Origin: Pseudomonas fluorescens
GTDB lineage: Bacteria; Pseudomonadota; Gammaproteobacteria; Pseudomonadales; Pseudomonadaceae
Reading direction: 5' to 3'
Assembly (NCBI RefSeq): GCF_001307275.1
Contig: NZ_CP012831.1
Location: forward strand, 6,688,501 to 6,752,500
Length of the DNA stretch: 64,000 nt
Below the pieces are notes generated by a model that saw only the letters and a list, made by a program, of their open reading frames with translations, ran no database searches and was not told where the DNA came from. Within the stretch, counting starts at the first letter, position 1. Each line of letters opens with the position of its first letter. A program made the translations under genes and the position numbers. Shown piece by piece: positions 15,081 through 24,311 of this stretch.

Positions 15081-17492
15081 ATGCTCGTTGCGCGGCCCCT
15101 GCGTCCGGATCGTCCGTCCAAGCCCGTCATGCGCAGTGTGCTGTTGAGCCTTGCGTTGAGCACGGTCACCGGGCCGTTCGCCTTCGCCGCCGTGCCCGCA
15201 CAACTGGAAGCCGTCGCCCCCCGCGCCTATGACATCGCCCCGGGGCCGCTCGGCCCTGCCCTGTCGAGCTTTGCGGTGACCGCCGGCATTGCCTTGTCGT
15301 TCCAGCCCTCGATCACTGAGGGCCTGGTCAGCCCGGGGCTTTCCGGCACTTATCCGGCCACGCAAGCACTCACCCAGCTGCTGGCCGACAGCGGCGTGGA
15401 AATGGTTGCCCGCGACGATGGCAGCTACACACTGGTGCTGCGCCAGGTGTCCCTGCCGCAGATCAGCGTCGACGCCGCCGGCAGACGCAGCAGCGACCTG
15501 CCACCTACCGACGCCAACGGCCAGGTCGCTCGCGGCGCACGCCTCGGCCTGCTGGGCAACGCCGATGTGATGGATGCACCGTTCAGCGTCAGCAGCTACA
15601 CCTCGACGATGATCAGGGATCAACAGGCAACCACCGTGGGCGACTTGCTGGAACGCGACGCTTCGGTGCGCTCCACTGGCCAGGCGGGCGGCATCGTCGA
15701 TTCGTTCTTCATCCGCGGTTTTCCGTTGGGGGAAGGCAACCTCGGGGAGTTGGCTTTCGACGGCGTGTATGGCGTGGCGTCCAATTACCGGGTGTTCACC
15801 GATTACGCCGAGCGCATCGAACTGGTCAAGGGGCCCGCCGCGCTGCTGTATGGCATGTCGCCCAACAGCGCGGTGGGTGGAGTGATCAACGTGGTCCCCA
15901 AGCGCGCCCTCGACGAGGACCTGACCCGCTTCACCAGCCGCTACGCCACGAACTCGCAACTGGGCGGCCACCTCGACGTCAGTCGGCGCTTTGGCGAGGA
16001 ACGCCGGTTCGGAATCAGGCTCAACGGTAGCCTGCAGCAGGGTGACACGGCCATCGACAAGCAGTCCCGAGACGTCGGTACCGGCGCCATGTCCCTGGAT
16101 TACCAAGGGGATCGCCTGCGCATGACCCTGGACCTGATCAGCCAGGATGAAAAATTCGACGCCGCCTCCCGCCCTTTCCTGATCGACTCTGGCGTGCAAA
16201 TCCCCTCCGCCGCCAACGGCCGCACCAGTGTCAGCCAGGACTGGGGACGCTCCCGGGCCCGGGACAAATCGGCGTTGCTGAGTGGCGAGTACGACCTCAG
16301 CGACCAACTGACCCTGTTTGCCCACGCTGGCGGTGGAAAATCCGAGGTCGAGCGCATGTCCGACCAGACCCCGACCATCATCAACGCCGCCGGCGACACG
16401 TCATCGGTTCCCGGCTATTACAAATTCAACGTCCAACGCTACACCGTCGATGCCGGCGCACGCCTGGGCTTCGACACCGGGCCGGTCAGCCACCGCGCGG
16501 TGCTGCAAGTCAGCCGTTATCGCGATGAATTGTCCCGGGGCATTGTTTCCGGCCCCGTTATCCTCTCGAACATCTATCACCCGGTCGATCGACCCAGGCC
16601 CAACATCGCCGAACCTCACACGCCAAAAATCTCCGAGAGCGAACTGTCGGGCGTCGCCCTGGCCGACACCTTGTCGGTGCTCGATGAGCGCCTGCAACTC
16701 ACCCTCGGATTGCGCCGACAAAACATCCAGTCGGACAACTACAACACCACCGTTGCCACCCCGTCCTACGACAAAAGCAAGACCACCCCACTGCTCGGTA
16801 TCGTCGCCAAGCCCTGGGACCATGTCGCGCTGTACTACAACTACATCGAAGGCCTGAGCAAGGGCGACATCGCACCGGCTGCCGCCACGAACGCCGACGA
16901 AGTTTTTTCACCCTACATTTCCCGCCAGCAGGAGATCGGGCTCAAGCTCGACTACGAGCGTTTCATGGCCACGCTGGCGCTGTTCCAGATCAAGAAACCC
17001 AGCGGCGAATTGTCGTCCAGGGTGTTTTCGGTCCAGGCCCAGCAACGCAACCGTGGCGTGGAACTGAACCTGTCCGGCGAGATTGCCAAGGGCACGCGCC
17101 TGCTCGGTGGCGTGACGCTACTCGATGGGGAACTGACCCGCACCAGCGTGGCCGCCAACCGCGGCAATACACCGGTGGGCGTGCCCAAGGTCCAGGCCAA
17201 CCTCTGGGCCGAGTGGGACACCCCGGGCATCGATGGGCTGACGCTGACCAGCGGCGCGATCTACACCGCCAGCCAGTACGTCGACCAGGCCAACACCCAG
17301 GAACTGGATGCCTGGACCCGCTTCGACGTCGGTGCCCGCTATGCCACGCGCATTGCCGAACGGCCCACGACATTTCGCGCCACGGTGCAGAACGTCTTTG
17401 ACCGCGCCTATTGGTCGGGGGTCGCGTCCTATGGCGCGTTTTCCCAAGGCGCACCGCGCACGCTGTTGTTATCCGCCACCGTTGATTTCTGA
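15081..17492 (+). CDS. TonB-dependent siderophore receptor with STN signalling domain
   Basis: An 803-residue outer-membrane receptor-transducer. A signal peptide ends near AFAA (about residue 37). The STN domain spans about 53-120 (YDIAPGPLGPALSSFAVTAGI onward in pieces, ending in YTLVLRQ). The plug starts near residue 160 with ADVMDAPFSV and includes FFIRGF and VKGPAALLYG. The barrel ends with FDRAYW and a terminal Phe. The STN domain plus adjacent fecI/fecR-type genes show that ligand binding is signalled to the sigma factor. It is a paralogue of the receptor at 649-2871. The ATG at 15081 has TAGGG upstream. A downstream ATG at 15129 would also give a signal peptide but lacks a ribosome-binding site. 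Confidence 0.93.
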   Translation: MLVARPLRPDRPSKPVMRSVLLSLALSTVTGPFAFAAVPAQLEAVAPRAYDIAPGPLGPALSSFAVTAGIALSFQPSITEGLVSPGLSGTYPATQALTQLLADSGVEMVARDDGSYTLVLRQVSLPQISVDAAGRRSSDLPPTDANGQVARGARLGLLGNADVMDAPFSVSSYTSTMIRDQQATTVGDLLERDASVRSTGQAGGIVDSFFIRGFPLGEGNLGELAFDGVYGVASNYRVFTDYAERIELVKGPAALLYGMSPNSAVGGVINVVPKRALDEDLTRFTSRYATNSQLGGHLDVSRRFGEERRFGIRLNGSLQQGDTAIDKQSRDVGTGAMSLDYQGDRLRMTLDLISQDEKFDAASRPFLIDSGVQIPSAANGRTSVSQDWGRSRARDKSALLSGEYDLSDQLTLFAHAGGGKSEVERMSDQTPTIINAAGDTSSVPGYYKFNVQRYTVDAGARLGFDTGPVSHRAVLQVSRYRDELSRGIVSGPVILSNIYHPVDRPRPNIAEPHTPKISESELSGVALADTLSVLDERLQLTLGLRRQNIQSDNYNTTVATPSYDKSKTTPLLGIVAKPWDHVALYYNYIEGLSKGDIAPAAATNADEVFSPYISRQQEIGLKLDYERFMATLALFQIKKPSGELSSRVFSVQAQQRNRGVELNLSGEIAKGTRLLGGVTLLDGELTRTSVAANRGNTPVGVPKVQANLWAEWDTPGIDGLTLTSGAIYTASQYVDQANTQELDAWTRFDVGARYATRIAERPTTFRATVQNVFDRAYWSGVASYGAFSQGAPRTLLLSATVDF

Positions 17493-17556
17493 AACCTGCG
17501 GGCCGGGGCGGCGACTTGCGCCGTTGTCCGGTCCGGCTTTCGTAAAGGCATGAACC

Positions 17557-18744
17557 ATGGTTACCGTTTTTCGCCGCCCTCACACCCTTGCCGCCCTGCT
17601 GTTCACCGGGCTGCTCGGTGTGTCGTTTCTTTCGCTGACGCCCCGCAGTGCCCTGGCCGCCGAGGCGGACCCTGCCCTGGGCAGCGTGACCGACCTGCTC
17701 GGGCGCCAGGTCAAGGTCCATCTCCCGGTCAGGCGGGTGATCCTCGGCGAAGGCCGCCAGTTGTACCTGGTGGCGGCACTGGACACGCAAAACCCCATCG
17801 AACGCGTCGTCGGTTGGCGCAAGGACCTGATCCAGTCGGATCCGGACACCTACGGCGCCTACCTGCGCAAATTTCCCGAGATTGCCAAGATCCCGACCTT
17901 CGGCGGGTTCGAGGACGGCACCTTTGACATCGAACAGGCCATCTCCCAGCGTCCGGATGTGATCATCCTCAATATCGAAGCCCAGCACGCCACCGAGGAT
18001 GCGCGCTACATCGAGAAGCTCGACGCCTTGGGCATCCCGGTGGTCTACGTGGACTTTCGCAACAACCCGATGCAGAACACCGAGCCGACCATGCGCCTGT
18101 TCGGCCAACTGTTCGGCAAGCAAGCCCGTGCCGAAGCCTTCATCGATTTTCGCAACCAACAGATTCGACGGGTCACCGACGTCATTGAAGCGCGCCACCC
18201 TGCCCGGCCCAAGGTCTTCATCGAGCGAATCGGCGGCTACACCGATGATTGCTGCCTGAGCTTCGGCAACGAGAATTTCGGCCTGTTCGTCGAAATGGCC
18301 GGTGGCGACAACATCGCCAAAGGCATCATCCCCACCACGTTCGGCCAGTTGAATGCCGAACAAGTGGTGGTCGCCAACCCGGCACAGGTGGTGGTCACCA
18401 GTGCCAACTGGGAAGCCTTTGCACCCGGTGGCCATTGGGTCGGCGTCGGCCCCGGGGCGGATATGGCCCAAGCCAGGAAAAAACTGGCGTGGTACACCCG
18501 GCGACCGGCCTACGCCGGCATCAAGGCCCAGGACGACCAGGCGTTCCACGCCATTTGGCACCAGTTCTACAACAGCCCCTATCAGTTCGTGGCCATCCAG
18601 CAATTGGCCAAGTGGTTCCACCCGACGTTATTCGCCGACCTGGACCCGGACGCCTCGTTCCGTCAACTGCACGAGCAGTTCCTGCCAGTTCCTTATGAGC
18701 CGGGTTACGCCGTCAGCCTGGACCAGACCGAGGACAAGCCATGA
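17557..18744 (+). CDS. Periplasmic ferric-siderophore-binding protein (FecB/BtuF class)
   Basis: A 395-residue substrate-binding protein of the iron-siderophore/B12 class. A signal peptide of about 35 residues ends at ALAAEA. VTDLLGRQVKVHLPVRRVI is the typical opening strand-loop of the class, and FDIEQAISQRPDVIIL leads to the inter-lobe helix. The C-terminal lobe has VVVTSANWEAF. AAAGG lies about 10 nt before the ATG at 17557. The stop overlaps the permease start (ATGA), so the importer genes are coupled. It probably carries the ferric siderophore from the TonB receptors to the ABC permease. Confidence 0.88.
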   Translation: MVTVFRRPHTLAALLFTGLLGVSFLSLTPRSALAAEADPALGSVTDLLGRQVKVHLPVRRVILGEGRQLYLVAALDTQNPIERVVGWRKDLIQSDPDTYGAYLRKFPEIAKIPTFGGFEDGTFDIEQAISQRPDVIILNIEAQHATEDARYIEKLDALGIPVVYVDFRNNPMQNTEPTMRLFGQLFGKQARAEAFIDFRNQQIRRVTDVIEARHPARPKVFIERIGGYTDDCCLSFGNENFGLFVEMAGGDNIAKGIIPTTFGQLNAEQVVVANPAQVVVTSANWEAFAPGGHWVGVGPGADMAQARKKLAWYTRRPAYAGIKAQDDQAFHAIWHQFYNSPYQFVAIQQLAKWFHPTLFADLDPDASFRQLHEQFLPVPYEPGYAVSLDQTEDKP

Positions 18745-19802
18745 CGTCGTTGAACGAAACCCTGGTGATGCAACGTGACACCTACCGGCGCCTGGTGCTG
18801 CGCAAGCGGCTCATTCTCGGCGGGCTCACGCTGTTGCTGATTTGCAGCGTCCTGCTCGACCTGGCCCTCGGGCCGGCACGCTACAGCCTCGACGAAGTGC
18901 TCGGCGCACTGTTTTCGCCGGACAGCGCTTCGCCCCAGGTTCGCGTGGTGATGTGGGACATCCGCCTGCCTGTGGCGCTGATGGCTGTCGCGGTCGGCGC
19001 CGCGTTGTCGCTGGCCGGCGCGCAGATGCAGACGATCCTCAACAACCCGCTGGCCAGCCCGTTCACCCTGGGCATTTCCGCTGCCGCCAGTTTTGGTGCG
19101 GCCATGGGACTGGCGTTTGGCGTGGCCTTGTTCCCATTGGCGGCGCAGTACATGGTGCCGGTGAACGCGTTCATCATGGCCATGTTGTCGGCATTGTTGA
19201 TCCACTTCCTGAGCCTGCGCCGCGGTGTCACCGCCGAGACCATCGTGCTGCTTGGCATCGCCCTGGTGTTCACCTTCAATGCGTTGCTGGCGCTGGTGCA
19301 ATTCTTCGCCACCGAGCAAGCCGTGGCCGCCGTGGTGTTCTGGACGATGGGTAGCCTGACCAAAGCCACCTGGCCCAAGCTCGGGGTAATCTGCCTGGTG
19401 ATCCTGGTCACCCTGCCGGTTTTCGCCCGGCGCGCCTGGGCCTTGACCGCGCTGCGGTTGGGGGACGACAAGGCCGCGAGTTTCGGCATCAACGTGCGCA
19501 GCCTGCGCTTTCAGACGCTGATCATGGTCAGCCTGCTCGCCTCGTTCCCGGTGGCGTTTGTCGGCACGATCGGCTTCATCGGCCTGGTCGGCCCGCACAT
19601 CGCGCGGATGCTGATCGGTGAAGACCAACGGTTCTTCCTGCCGGCGTCGGTGCTGACCGGCGCCCTGATTCTGTCCGCCAGTTCGGTGATCAGCAAAACC
19701 CTGATCCCTGGGGCCATTTTCCCCATCGGTGTGGTGACGTCGCTGATCGGCGTGCCCTTCTTCATATCCTTGATTCTCGGCGGGAAGAAAAACTCATGGT
19801 AA
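18741..19802 (+). CDS. FecCD-family ABC permease for ferric siderophore
   Basis: A 353-residue membrane protein with about ten hydrophobic segments, the usual size for FecCD/BtuC permeases. WDIRLPVALMAVAVGAALSLAG and LNNPLASPFTLGIS are signature stretches of the family, and FIGLVGPHIARMLIG is the coupling segment near the C-terminus. It is the only permease gene, so a homodimer is expected. It overlaps the binding-protein gene by 4 nt and the ATPase gene by 7 nt. Confidence 0.92.
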   Translation: MTSLNETLVMQRDTYRRLVLRKRLILGGLTLLLICSVLLDLALGPARYSLDEVLGALFSPDSASPQVRVVMWDIRLPVALMAVAVGAALSLAGAQMQTILNNPLASPFTLGISAAASFGAAMGLAFGVALFPLAAQYMVPVNAFIMAMLSALLIHFLSLRRGVTAETIVLLGIALVFTFNALLALVQFFATEQAVAAVVFWTMGSLTKATWPKLGVICLVILVTLPVFARRAWALTALRLGDDKAASFGINVRSLRFQTLIMVSLLASFPVAFVGTIGFIGLVGPHIARMLIGEDQRFFLPASVLTGALILSASSVISKTLIPGAIFPIGVVTSLIGVPFFISLILGGKKNSW

Positions 19803-20551
19803 CGATCCGGCTGGAGAATCTCGGAGCCCGCTATGGCCAGCGCACGGTCATTCACGGCGTGACCACGGCAGCTTTTGTCGGCGGCCAGGTGGTGGCGGTA
19901 GTCGGCCCCAACGCGGCGGGCAAATCCACCTTGTTCAAGCGCATGGCCGGGTTGATCGACGGCCCCGGGCAGGTGATCCTGGAGGGCTCGAAAAAGGGAC
20001 CGCAGGGCATCAGCTACATGCCCCAGGGCTTGAACGCCAGTGCCCGGTTGACGGTGTACGAGTCGGTGCTGCTGGCGCGCAAGCAGCTCACGCCGGGCTG
20101 GGTCGTCCACGATGACGAACTGAAGCGGGTGGATGACATTCTCGCCGCGCTGGGCATCACTGAGTTGTCGTTCCGTAACCTCGGAGAGCTCAGCGGCGGA
20201 CAGCAGCAACTGGTGTCGATCGCCCAGACCCTGGTGCGCGAACCGGAAATCCTGTTGATGGATGAGCCGACCAGCGCCCTGGACATGCATCGGCAAGTCC
20301 AGGTGCTGAATTTCATGCGGGCCCTGGCGCGCAAACGCCAGGTCATTGTGTTCATCGCCATCCATGACCTGAACCAGGCGCTGCGCTTTGCCGACCAAGT
20401 GCTGGTCATCGCCGACAACACCGCCCAGGGCAGCGGCCCGAGCGCCGAGGTGATCACCGAGTCGATGCTGCGCCAGGTCTACAAGGTCGAAGCGCGGATC
20501 GAGCAGTGCAGCCGCGGCGAGCGCCACATCCTGATCGACGATATCGTTTGA
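19796..20551 (+). CDS. ABC transporter ATP-binding protein for ferric siderophore
   Basis: A 251-residue ATPase. Walker A is GPNAAGKST near residue 40, the signature is LSGGQQQ near 140 and Walker B is ILLMDEP near 155, followed by the switch histidine in AIHDLNQAL. This class powers FecCD-type importers. It is the last gene of the island and ends before a strong bidirectional terminator. Confidence 0.93.
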   Translation: MVTIRLENLGARYGQRTVIHGVTTAAFVGGQVVAVVGPNAAGKSTLFKRMAGLIDGPGQVILEGSKKGPQGISYMPQGLNASARLTVYESVLLARKQLTPGWVVHDDELKRVDDILAALGITELSFRNLGELSGGQQQLVSIAQTLVREPEILLMDEPTSALDMHRQVQVLNFMRALARKRQVIVFIAIHDLNQALRFADQVLVIADNTAQGSGPSAEVITESMLRQVYKVEARIEQCSRGERHILIDDIV

Positions 20552-20559
20552 ACGCACAG

Positions 20560-20583
20560 CCGGGCCTTGCGCCAAAGGCCCGG
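20560..20583. terminator. Bidirectional hairpin between importer and chemoreceptor genes
   Basis: CCGGGCCTT and AAGGCCCGG form a perfect 9-bp stem with a 6-nt loop in the 43-bp gap between convergent genes. There is no long T run, but the position fits a shared terminator. Confidence 0.6.
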
Positions 20584-20594
20584 GGCCGCAGGAA

Positions 20595-22556
20595 TTAGGC
20601 GACCTTGAAGCGATTGACCAACTGTTGCTGGTACTCGGCCAGGCGCGCCAGTTCCTGGCTGGTGATGGCCGTCTGCTCGGCACCGGCACTCACCTGGATC
20701 ACCAGGTCATTGATCTCGTTCACGTTACGATTGATGTCCTCGGACACCGCGTTCTGCTCTTCGGCTGCGGAGGCGATCTGGATGTTACGGTCGCTGATCG
20801 TCGCCACGCCCTCGGCGATCTCCACCAACAACGTCCCCGCGCGCTCGACTTTGCTCGCCCCGTCCTGAGCCTTGTCCAGGGTCTGCTGCATGGACAGCGC
20901 CGCACGATCCGACCCGGCTTGCAGGTTGCTGATCATCTGTTGAATGTTGCCCGTGGACTCCTGCGTCTTTTGTGCCAGGGTGCGCACCTCGGAGGCGACC
21001 ACCGCAAACCCGCGCCCATGATCACCGGCCCGCGCCGCTTCAATCGCCGCATTGAGCGCCAGCAGATTGGTCTGTTCGGCAATGCCGCGAATCACGTCGA
21101 GCACGGAAGAGATCGCATCGCTTTCCAGCTTGAGATCACCAATGATCCCCGCGGTCTCCTCGGCCTGCCCGGACAATTGGCGAATCAGCCCGATGGTACT
21201 TTCGATTTCCACGCGCCCTTGCGCCGTGCTGAGGTTGACCTGTTGCGACATGTGCGCCGCATCGTTGGTACTTTGCGCCACCTCGCGCACCGTGGCGCTC
21301 ATCTGATTGATCGCGGTGGCCACCTGCTCGGTGCCTTGGCGCTGTTGCTCGACACTCGCACTGGTCTGGACCGTCACCGTGGAAGACTCTTGCGCGGCGG
21401 TGGCCACCTGCGCCGTGGCATTGCCGATTTCCTGCACGACTTCGCTGATCTCCTGCGCCATGCGATTGAGGTTGCGCGAGATCTGGCCGAATTCATCCCG
21501 ACCCTCGTACGTGGCCCTGGCAGTGAGATCACGTTGTGCCAGGCCGTTCAGGGCCCGGTTCACATCGCGTACCGCCAAATCGATCATGCGGATGATCACA
21601 TACGACAGCACCGTCACCGCCAGCAGCGCCACGACGACCGCACCGAGGGTCAACCACAACGCACGGCTGGCTTCATCGCGCCCGTGTACCGCCAGGCGGC
21701 TGACGTTTTGACCGAGGGCTTCCTCCACTTGGCCCATCATGTCGATGCGCTGAGTGGAGAGTTCAAACCAGGCCTCTGGCTTGATGCCCAGCGACTGCCC
21801 CAATGGCACTTCGAAAGCCAGGCGCTGCAACTTGCCCACTTCGACCGCAGCGGGTTTGAGCATCTGCTCGGTAAACTGTTGAAGCAAGGCTGGCTGGGCC
21901 TGGCGACGGAATGCGTCGGAATAAGCAGAGAACTCACCGAGATTACGGCTAAAACGCGACAACAATGTCTCGTCGAAACGGTCCTGGCTGAATACCAGGC
22001 CCAGCACGACCCGCTCGCGTCCAGCCCGTTCTTTCATCTCGATAAACTGATTGAGCGCACCGAGTGCATGAACAATGGTGGCGTTATTGATCGTCGCTTC
22101 CAAAGAGTGGGTATAGCCCACGAGCGCTTGAATGATCTCGGTATAACGAACACCCGATTCGGTGCTGCTGATACCCAACTTATCCACTTGCCCACGAATG
22201 GCGGGCAGTTGCGCCAAGGCCTGGAGGACGTTGTCCAATTGCGCGCTCCCCGACGCAGACAACCGGCTCACCACCTCGACAGAAGCATTGGAATCCTGGC
22301 GCGCCTGGGCCATCCGCTCACCCATGGACTTGCCCGCGCTGCCCAGGAACACCCCGCTGGCGCCGCGTTCACGCTGCAATACCGTAATCAGTTGGCTCAA
22401 CTTCTGCGCCGTGGCGCTGGCGGTGACCGTGGCGTCCATATCGCGCAGTGTCTTGTAGTTATCCACGACAAAGACGCCGGCCAAAATCAGGAATCCCAAC
22501 AAGGGAAGGAGCAGGATCAATAAAAGTTTCAGACGCAGCGGTGCATTCCTGAGCAT
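20595..22556 (-). CDS. Methyl-accepting chemotaxis protein with NIT sensor domain
   Basis: A 653-residue transducer. A first membrane helix lies at about 8-30. A large periplasmic helical domain follows with LQRERGASGVFLG, the motif of the NIT (nitrate- and nitrite-sensing) domain. A second membrane helix at about 305-325 leads to a HAMP domain and then a cytoplasmic signalling domain. The hairpin tip IAEQTNLLALNAAIEAARAG (written in part) is diagnostic of MCPs. The NIT family senses nitrate or nitrite in characterised members, but ligands vary. It is a single-gene unit convergent with the siderophore importer, and no link between the two is apparent. Confidence 0.92.
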   Translation of the reverse strand: MLRNAPLRLKLLLILLLPLLGFLILAGVFVVDNYKTLRDMDATVTASATAQKLSQLITVLQRERGASGVFLGSAGKSMGERMAQARQDSNASVEVVSRLSASGSAQLDNVLQALAQLPAIRGQVDKLGISSTESGVRYTEIIQALVGYTHSLEATINNATIVHALGALNQFIEMKERAGRERVVLGLVFSQDRFDETLLSRFSRNLGEFSAYSDAFRRQAQPALLQQFTEQMLKPAAVEVGKLQRLAFEVPLGQSLGIKPEAWFELSTQRIDMMGQVEEALGQNVSRLAVHGRDEASRALWLTLGAVVVALLAVTVLSYVIIRMIDLAVRDVNRALNGLAQRDLTARATYEGRDEFGQISRNLNRMAQEISEVVQEIGNATAQVATAAQESSTVTVQTSASVEQQRQGTEQVATAINQMSATVREVAQSTNDAAHMSQQVNLSTAQGRVEIESTIGLIRQLSGQAEETAGIIGDLKLESDAISSVLDVIRGIAEQTNLLALNAAIEAARAGDHGRGFAVVASEVRTLAQKTQESTGNIQQMISNLQAGSDRAALSMQQTLDKAQDGASKVERAGTLLVEIAEGVATISDRNIQIASAAEEQNAVSEDINRNVNEINDLVIQVSAGAEQTAITSQELARLAEYQQQLVNRFKVA

Positions 22557-22756
22557 TTCCGTTCAAGCCTCATTTAAAAATGAATTAGTGACGCGTGAAC
22601 TTATTGTAAGAAGGCTGTTATACACGCTGACTTGACGTGATCTTAGCGCAATACCAAATAGCCATCACCCCTGATATTGCACCGCTTGGCACATATAACG
22701 GCCGTGAAGCGGGAATATGTATTTGCCTTGATCGAGGTCAAGCTTTCGACAAATAA

Positions 22757-22774
22757 CCGTAAGTATCCGGTAAG
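22757..22774. promoter_or_regulatory. Phased direct repeat, candidate response-regulator site before mipA
   Basis: CCGTAAG (22757-22763) and CGGTAAG (22768-22774) are spaced 11 bp apart, one helical turn. On the other strand they read CTTACC-N5-CTTACG, close to the PmrA/ColR-type layout. The site is about 55 bp before the mipA-type ATG, whose operon includes an OmpR-family regulator, so autoregulation is plausible. Confidence 0.4.
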
Positions 22775-22827
22775 GGAAGACGCTCAACGATAGGCGCGCA
22801 TTTCATCCTGTCCCGTTGGAGCACCCC

Positions 22828-23625
22828 ATGCATTTGCTGCGCTTAGCCGTTTCCACCATCCCGAGCCTGATCCTACTCACTGCGCCCCCTTCAGCGCTGG
22901 CCGCACAGGCCGCCGAACCTGAAACCGCCAAACCGTCTTCGTCCTGGGGGCTGGGGGTCGGCGCCATCAGCAGCCAGCAGCCCTATACCGGCATCGATCG
23001 TGACAACAAGGCGATACCGCTGATCTACTTCGAGAACGAATACCTGCGGGTGTTCGGCCCGAACGCCGAGGCCAAGCTGTCGCAGCTCGAGATCAACGAC
23101 ACCCAGCACATCGATTTCAGCCTCGTGGGCCAGTACGACTTCAGTGGCTATGATGCCGATGACTCGCGGGTTTTCGATGGCATGAGCGACCGTAAAAGCA
23201 GCTTCTGGGCCGGAGCGAAAGTGCAGTGGCACACCGACTGGGTGGACGCCCACGCCGAGTGGCTGGCGGATGTATCGGGCAACAGCAAGGGGCAGCGCTT
23301 CAACCTGGGCCTGGAGCGGACCTGGCGACTCGACGACCGCATCACCCTCACGCCCCACGTGACGGCGATGTGGCAGGACAAGAAATACGTCGATTATTAT
23401 TTTGGCGTACGCGACAGTGAAGCCCGCATCGATCGCGCGGCCTATGATGGCAAGTCCGCCCTCAATACCGAGTTTGGCGTCCGGGGAAACTACATGTTCG
23501 ATAAGCACCACTCTGTGTTCCTCGATATCAAGGCGACCCGCTTCGCCAGCGAGATCAAGGACAGCCCGCTGGTAGATCGTTCTACCGAAAACAGCGCGCT
23601 GTTCGGCTACCTGTACCGCTTCTGA
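22828..23625 (+). CDS. MipA/OmpV family outer-membrane protein
   Basis: A 265-residue beta-barrel protein with a signal peptide ending near ALAAQA. Features are GLGVGAISSQQPYTG and IPLIYFENEYLRVFG, typical of the MipA/OmpV family, alternating strands and a terminal YLYRF ending in Phe. Family members scaffold murein enzymes or act as stress-induced outer-membrane proteins. The ATG at 22828 follows TTGGAG and was preferred to an in-frame TTG 12 nt earlier. Its stop overlaps the response-regulator start by one base, so all three genes form one operon and the barrel is probably an output of that system. Confidence 0.85.
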   Translation: MHLLRLAVSTIPSLILLTAPPSALAAQAAEPETAKPSSSWGLGVGAISSQQPYTGIDRDNKAIPLIYFENEYLRVFGPNAEAKLSQLEINDTQHIDFSLVGQYDFSGYDADDSRVFDGMSDRKSSFWAGAKVQWHTDWVDAHAEWLADVSGNSKGQRFNLGLERTWRLDDRITLTPHVTAMWQDKKYVDYYFGVRDSEARIDRAAYDGKSALNTEFGVRGNYMFDKHHSVFLDIKATRFASEIKDSPLVDRSTENSALFGYLYRF

Positions 23626-24311
23626 TGAGCCGCATTCTGTTGGTCGAGGACCACGAACGCTTGGCCCAACTGGTCAGCACGGGATTGACGAACGCCGGGA
23701 TCGCCGTCGATGTGATCAACCGCATGGACGGTGCATGGGCGGCCATCCAGCGGGTGCCCTACCAGGCGCTGATCCTCGATCGCGGCTTGCCGGACGGCGA
23801 CGGGCTGGTCTTGTTGAAGCGCCTGCGCAGCGCCGGGCTTGGCCTGCCGTGCCTGGTGCTCACGGCACGGGATGCCCTGCATGATCGGGTACAAGGGCTC
23901 GATGCCGGTGCCGATGACTATCTGCCCAAGCCGTTTGCCATGGATGAAATGGTCGCCCGGGTGCGGGCTTTGCTGCGGCGCCCCGTGGACTGTCGCCCAC
24001 TGGCGCCCAGCCACGGTGACCTGAGCCTGCAACCCGAGACCGGCACTCTGTGCTGTGCGAATGAAAGCATTACCCTGGCGCCGGCGGAAATGCAGATCAT
24101 GTTGCTGCTGTTGCGCAAGCCTGGGGAAATCGTCCGCCGCCCCAGCATAGAGGCGGCGGGCTGGGGCTTGAGCGAGGCGGTCACGCCGAACGCCCTGGAC
24201 GTGGCCCTGCACCGTATCCGCCGCAAGCTGCTTGCCATCGGCTCCCGCCAACGCATTGTCAACTTGCGAGGTCTCGGTTATGCGCTCCGCCAGGTCGACG
24301 TGGTTGAGTAG
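23625..24311 (+). CDS. OmpR-family response regulator
   Basis: A 228-residue two-domain regulator. The receiver has the acidic pair in VEDHE (residues 8-9), the phosphoacceptor D52 in ILDRGLPDG and the conserved lysine in LPKPF near 102. The C-terminal winged helix contains ALDVALHRIRRKL and ends in GLGYALR, typical of OmpR/PhoB proteins. It starts within the mipA stop (TGATG) and overlaps the kinase gene by 32 bp, which indicates tight coupling. Confidence 0.92.
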   Translation: MSRILLVEDHERLAQLVSTGLTNAGIAVDVINRMDGAWAAIQRVPYQALILDRGLPDGDGLVLLKRLRSAGLGLPCLVLTARDALHDRVQGLDAGADDYLPKPFAMDEMVARVRALLRRPVDCRPLAPSHGDLSLQPETGTLCCANESITLAPAEMQIMLLLLRKPGEIVRRPSIEAAGWGLSEAVTPNALDVALHRIRRKLLAIGSRQRIVNLRGLGYALRQVDVVE

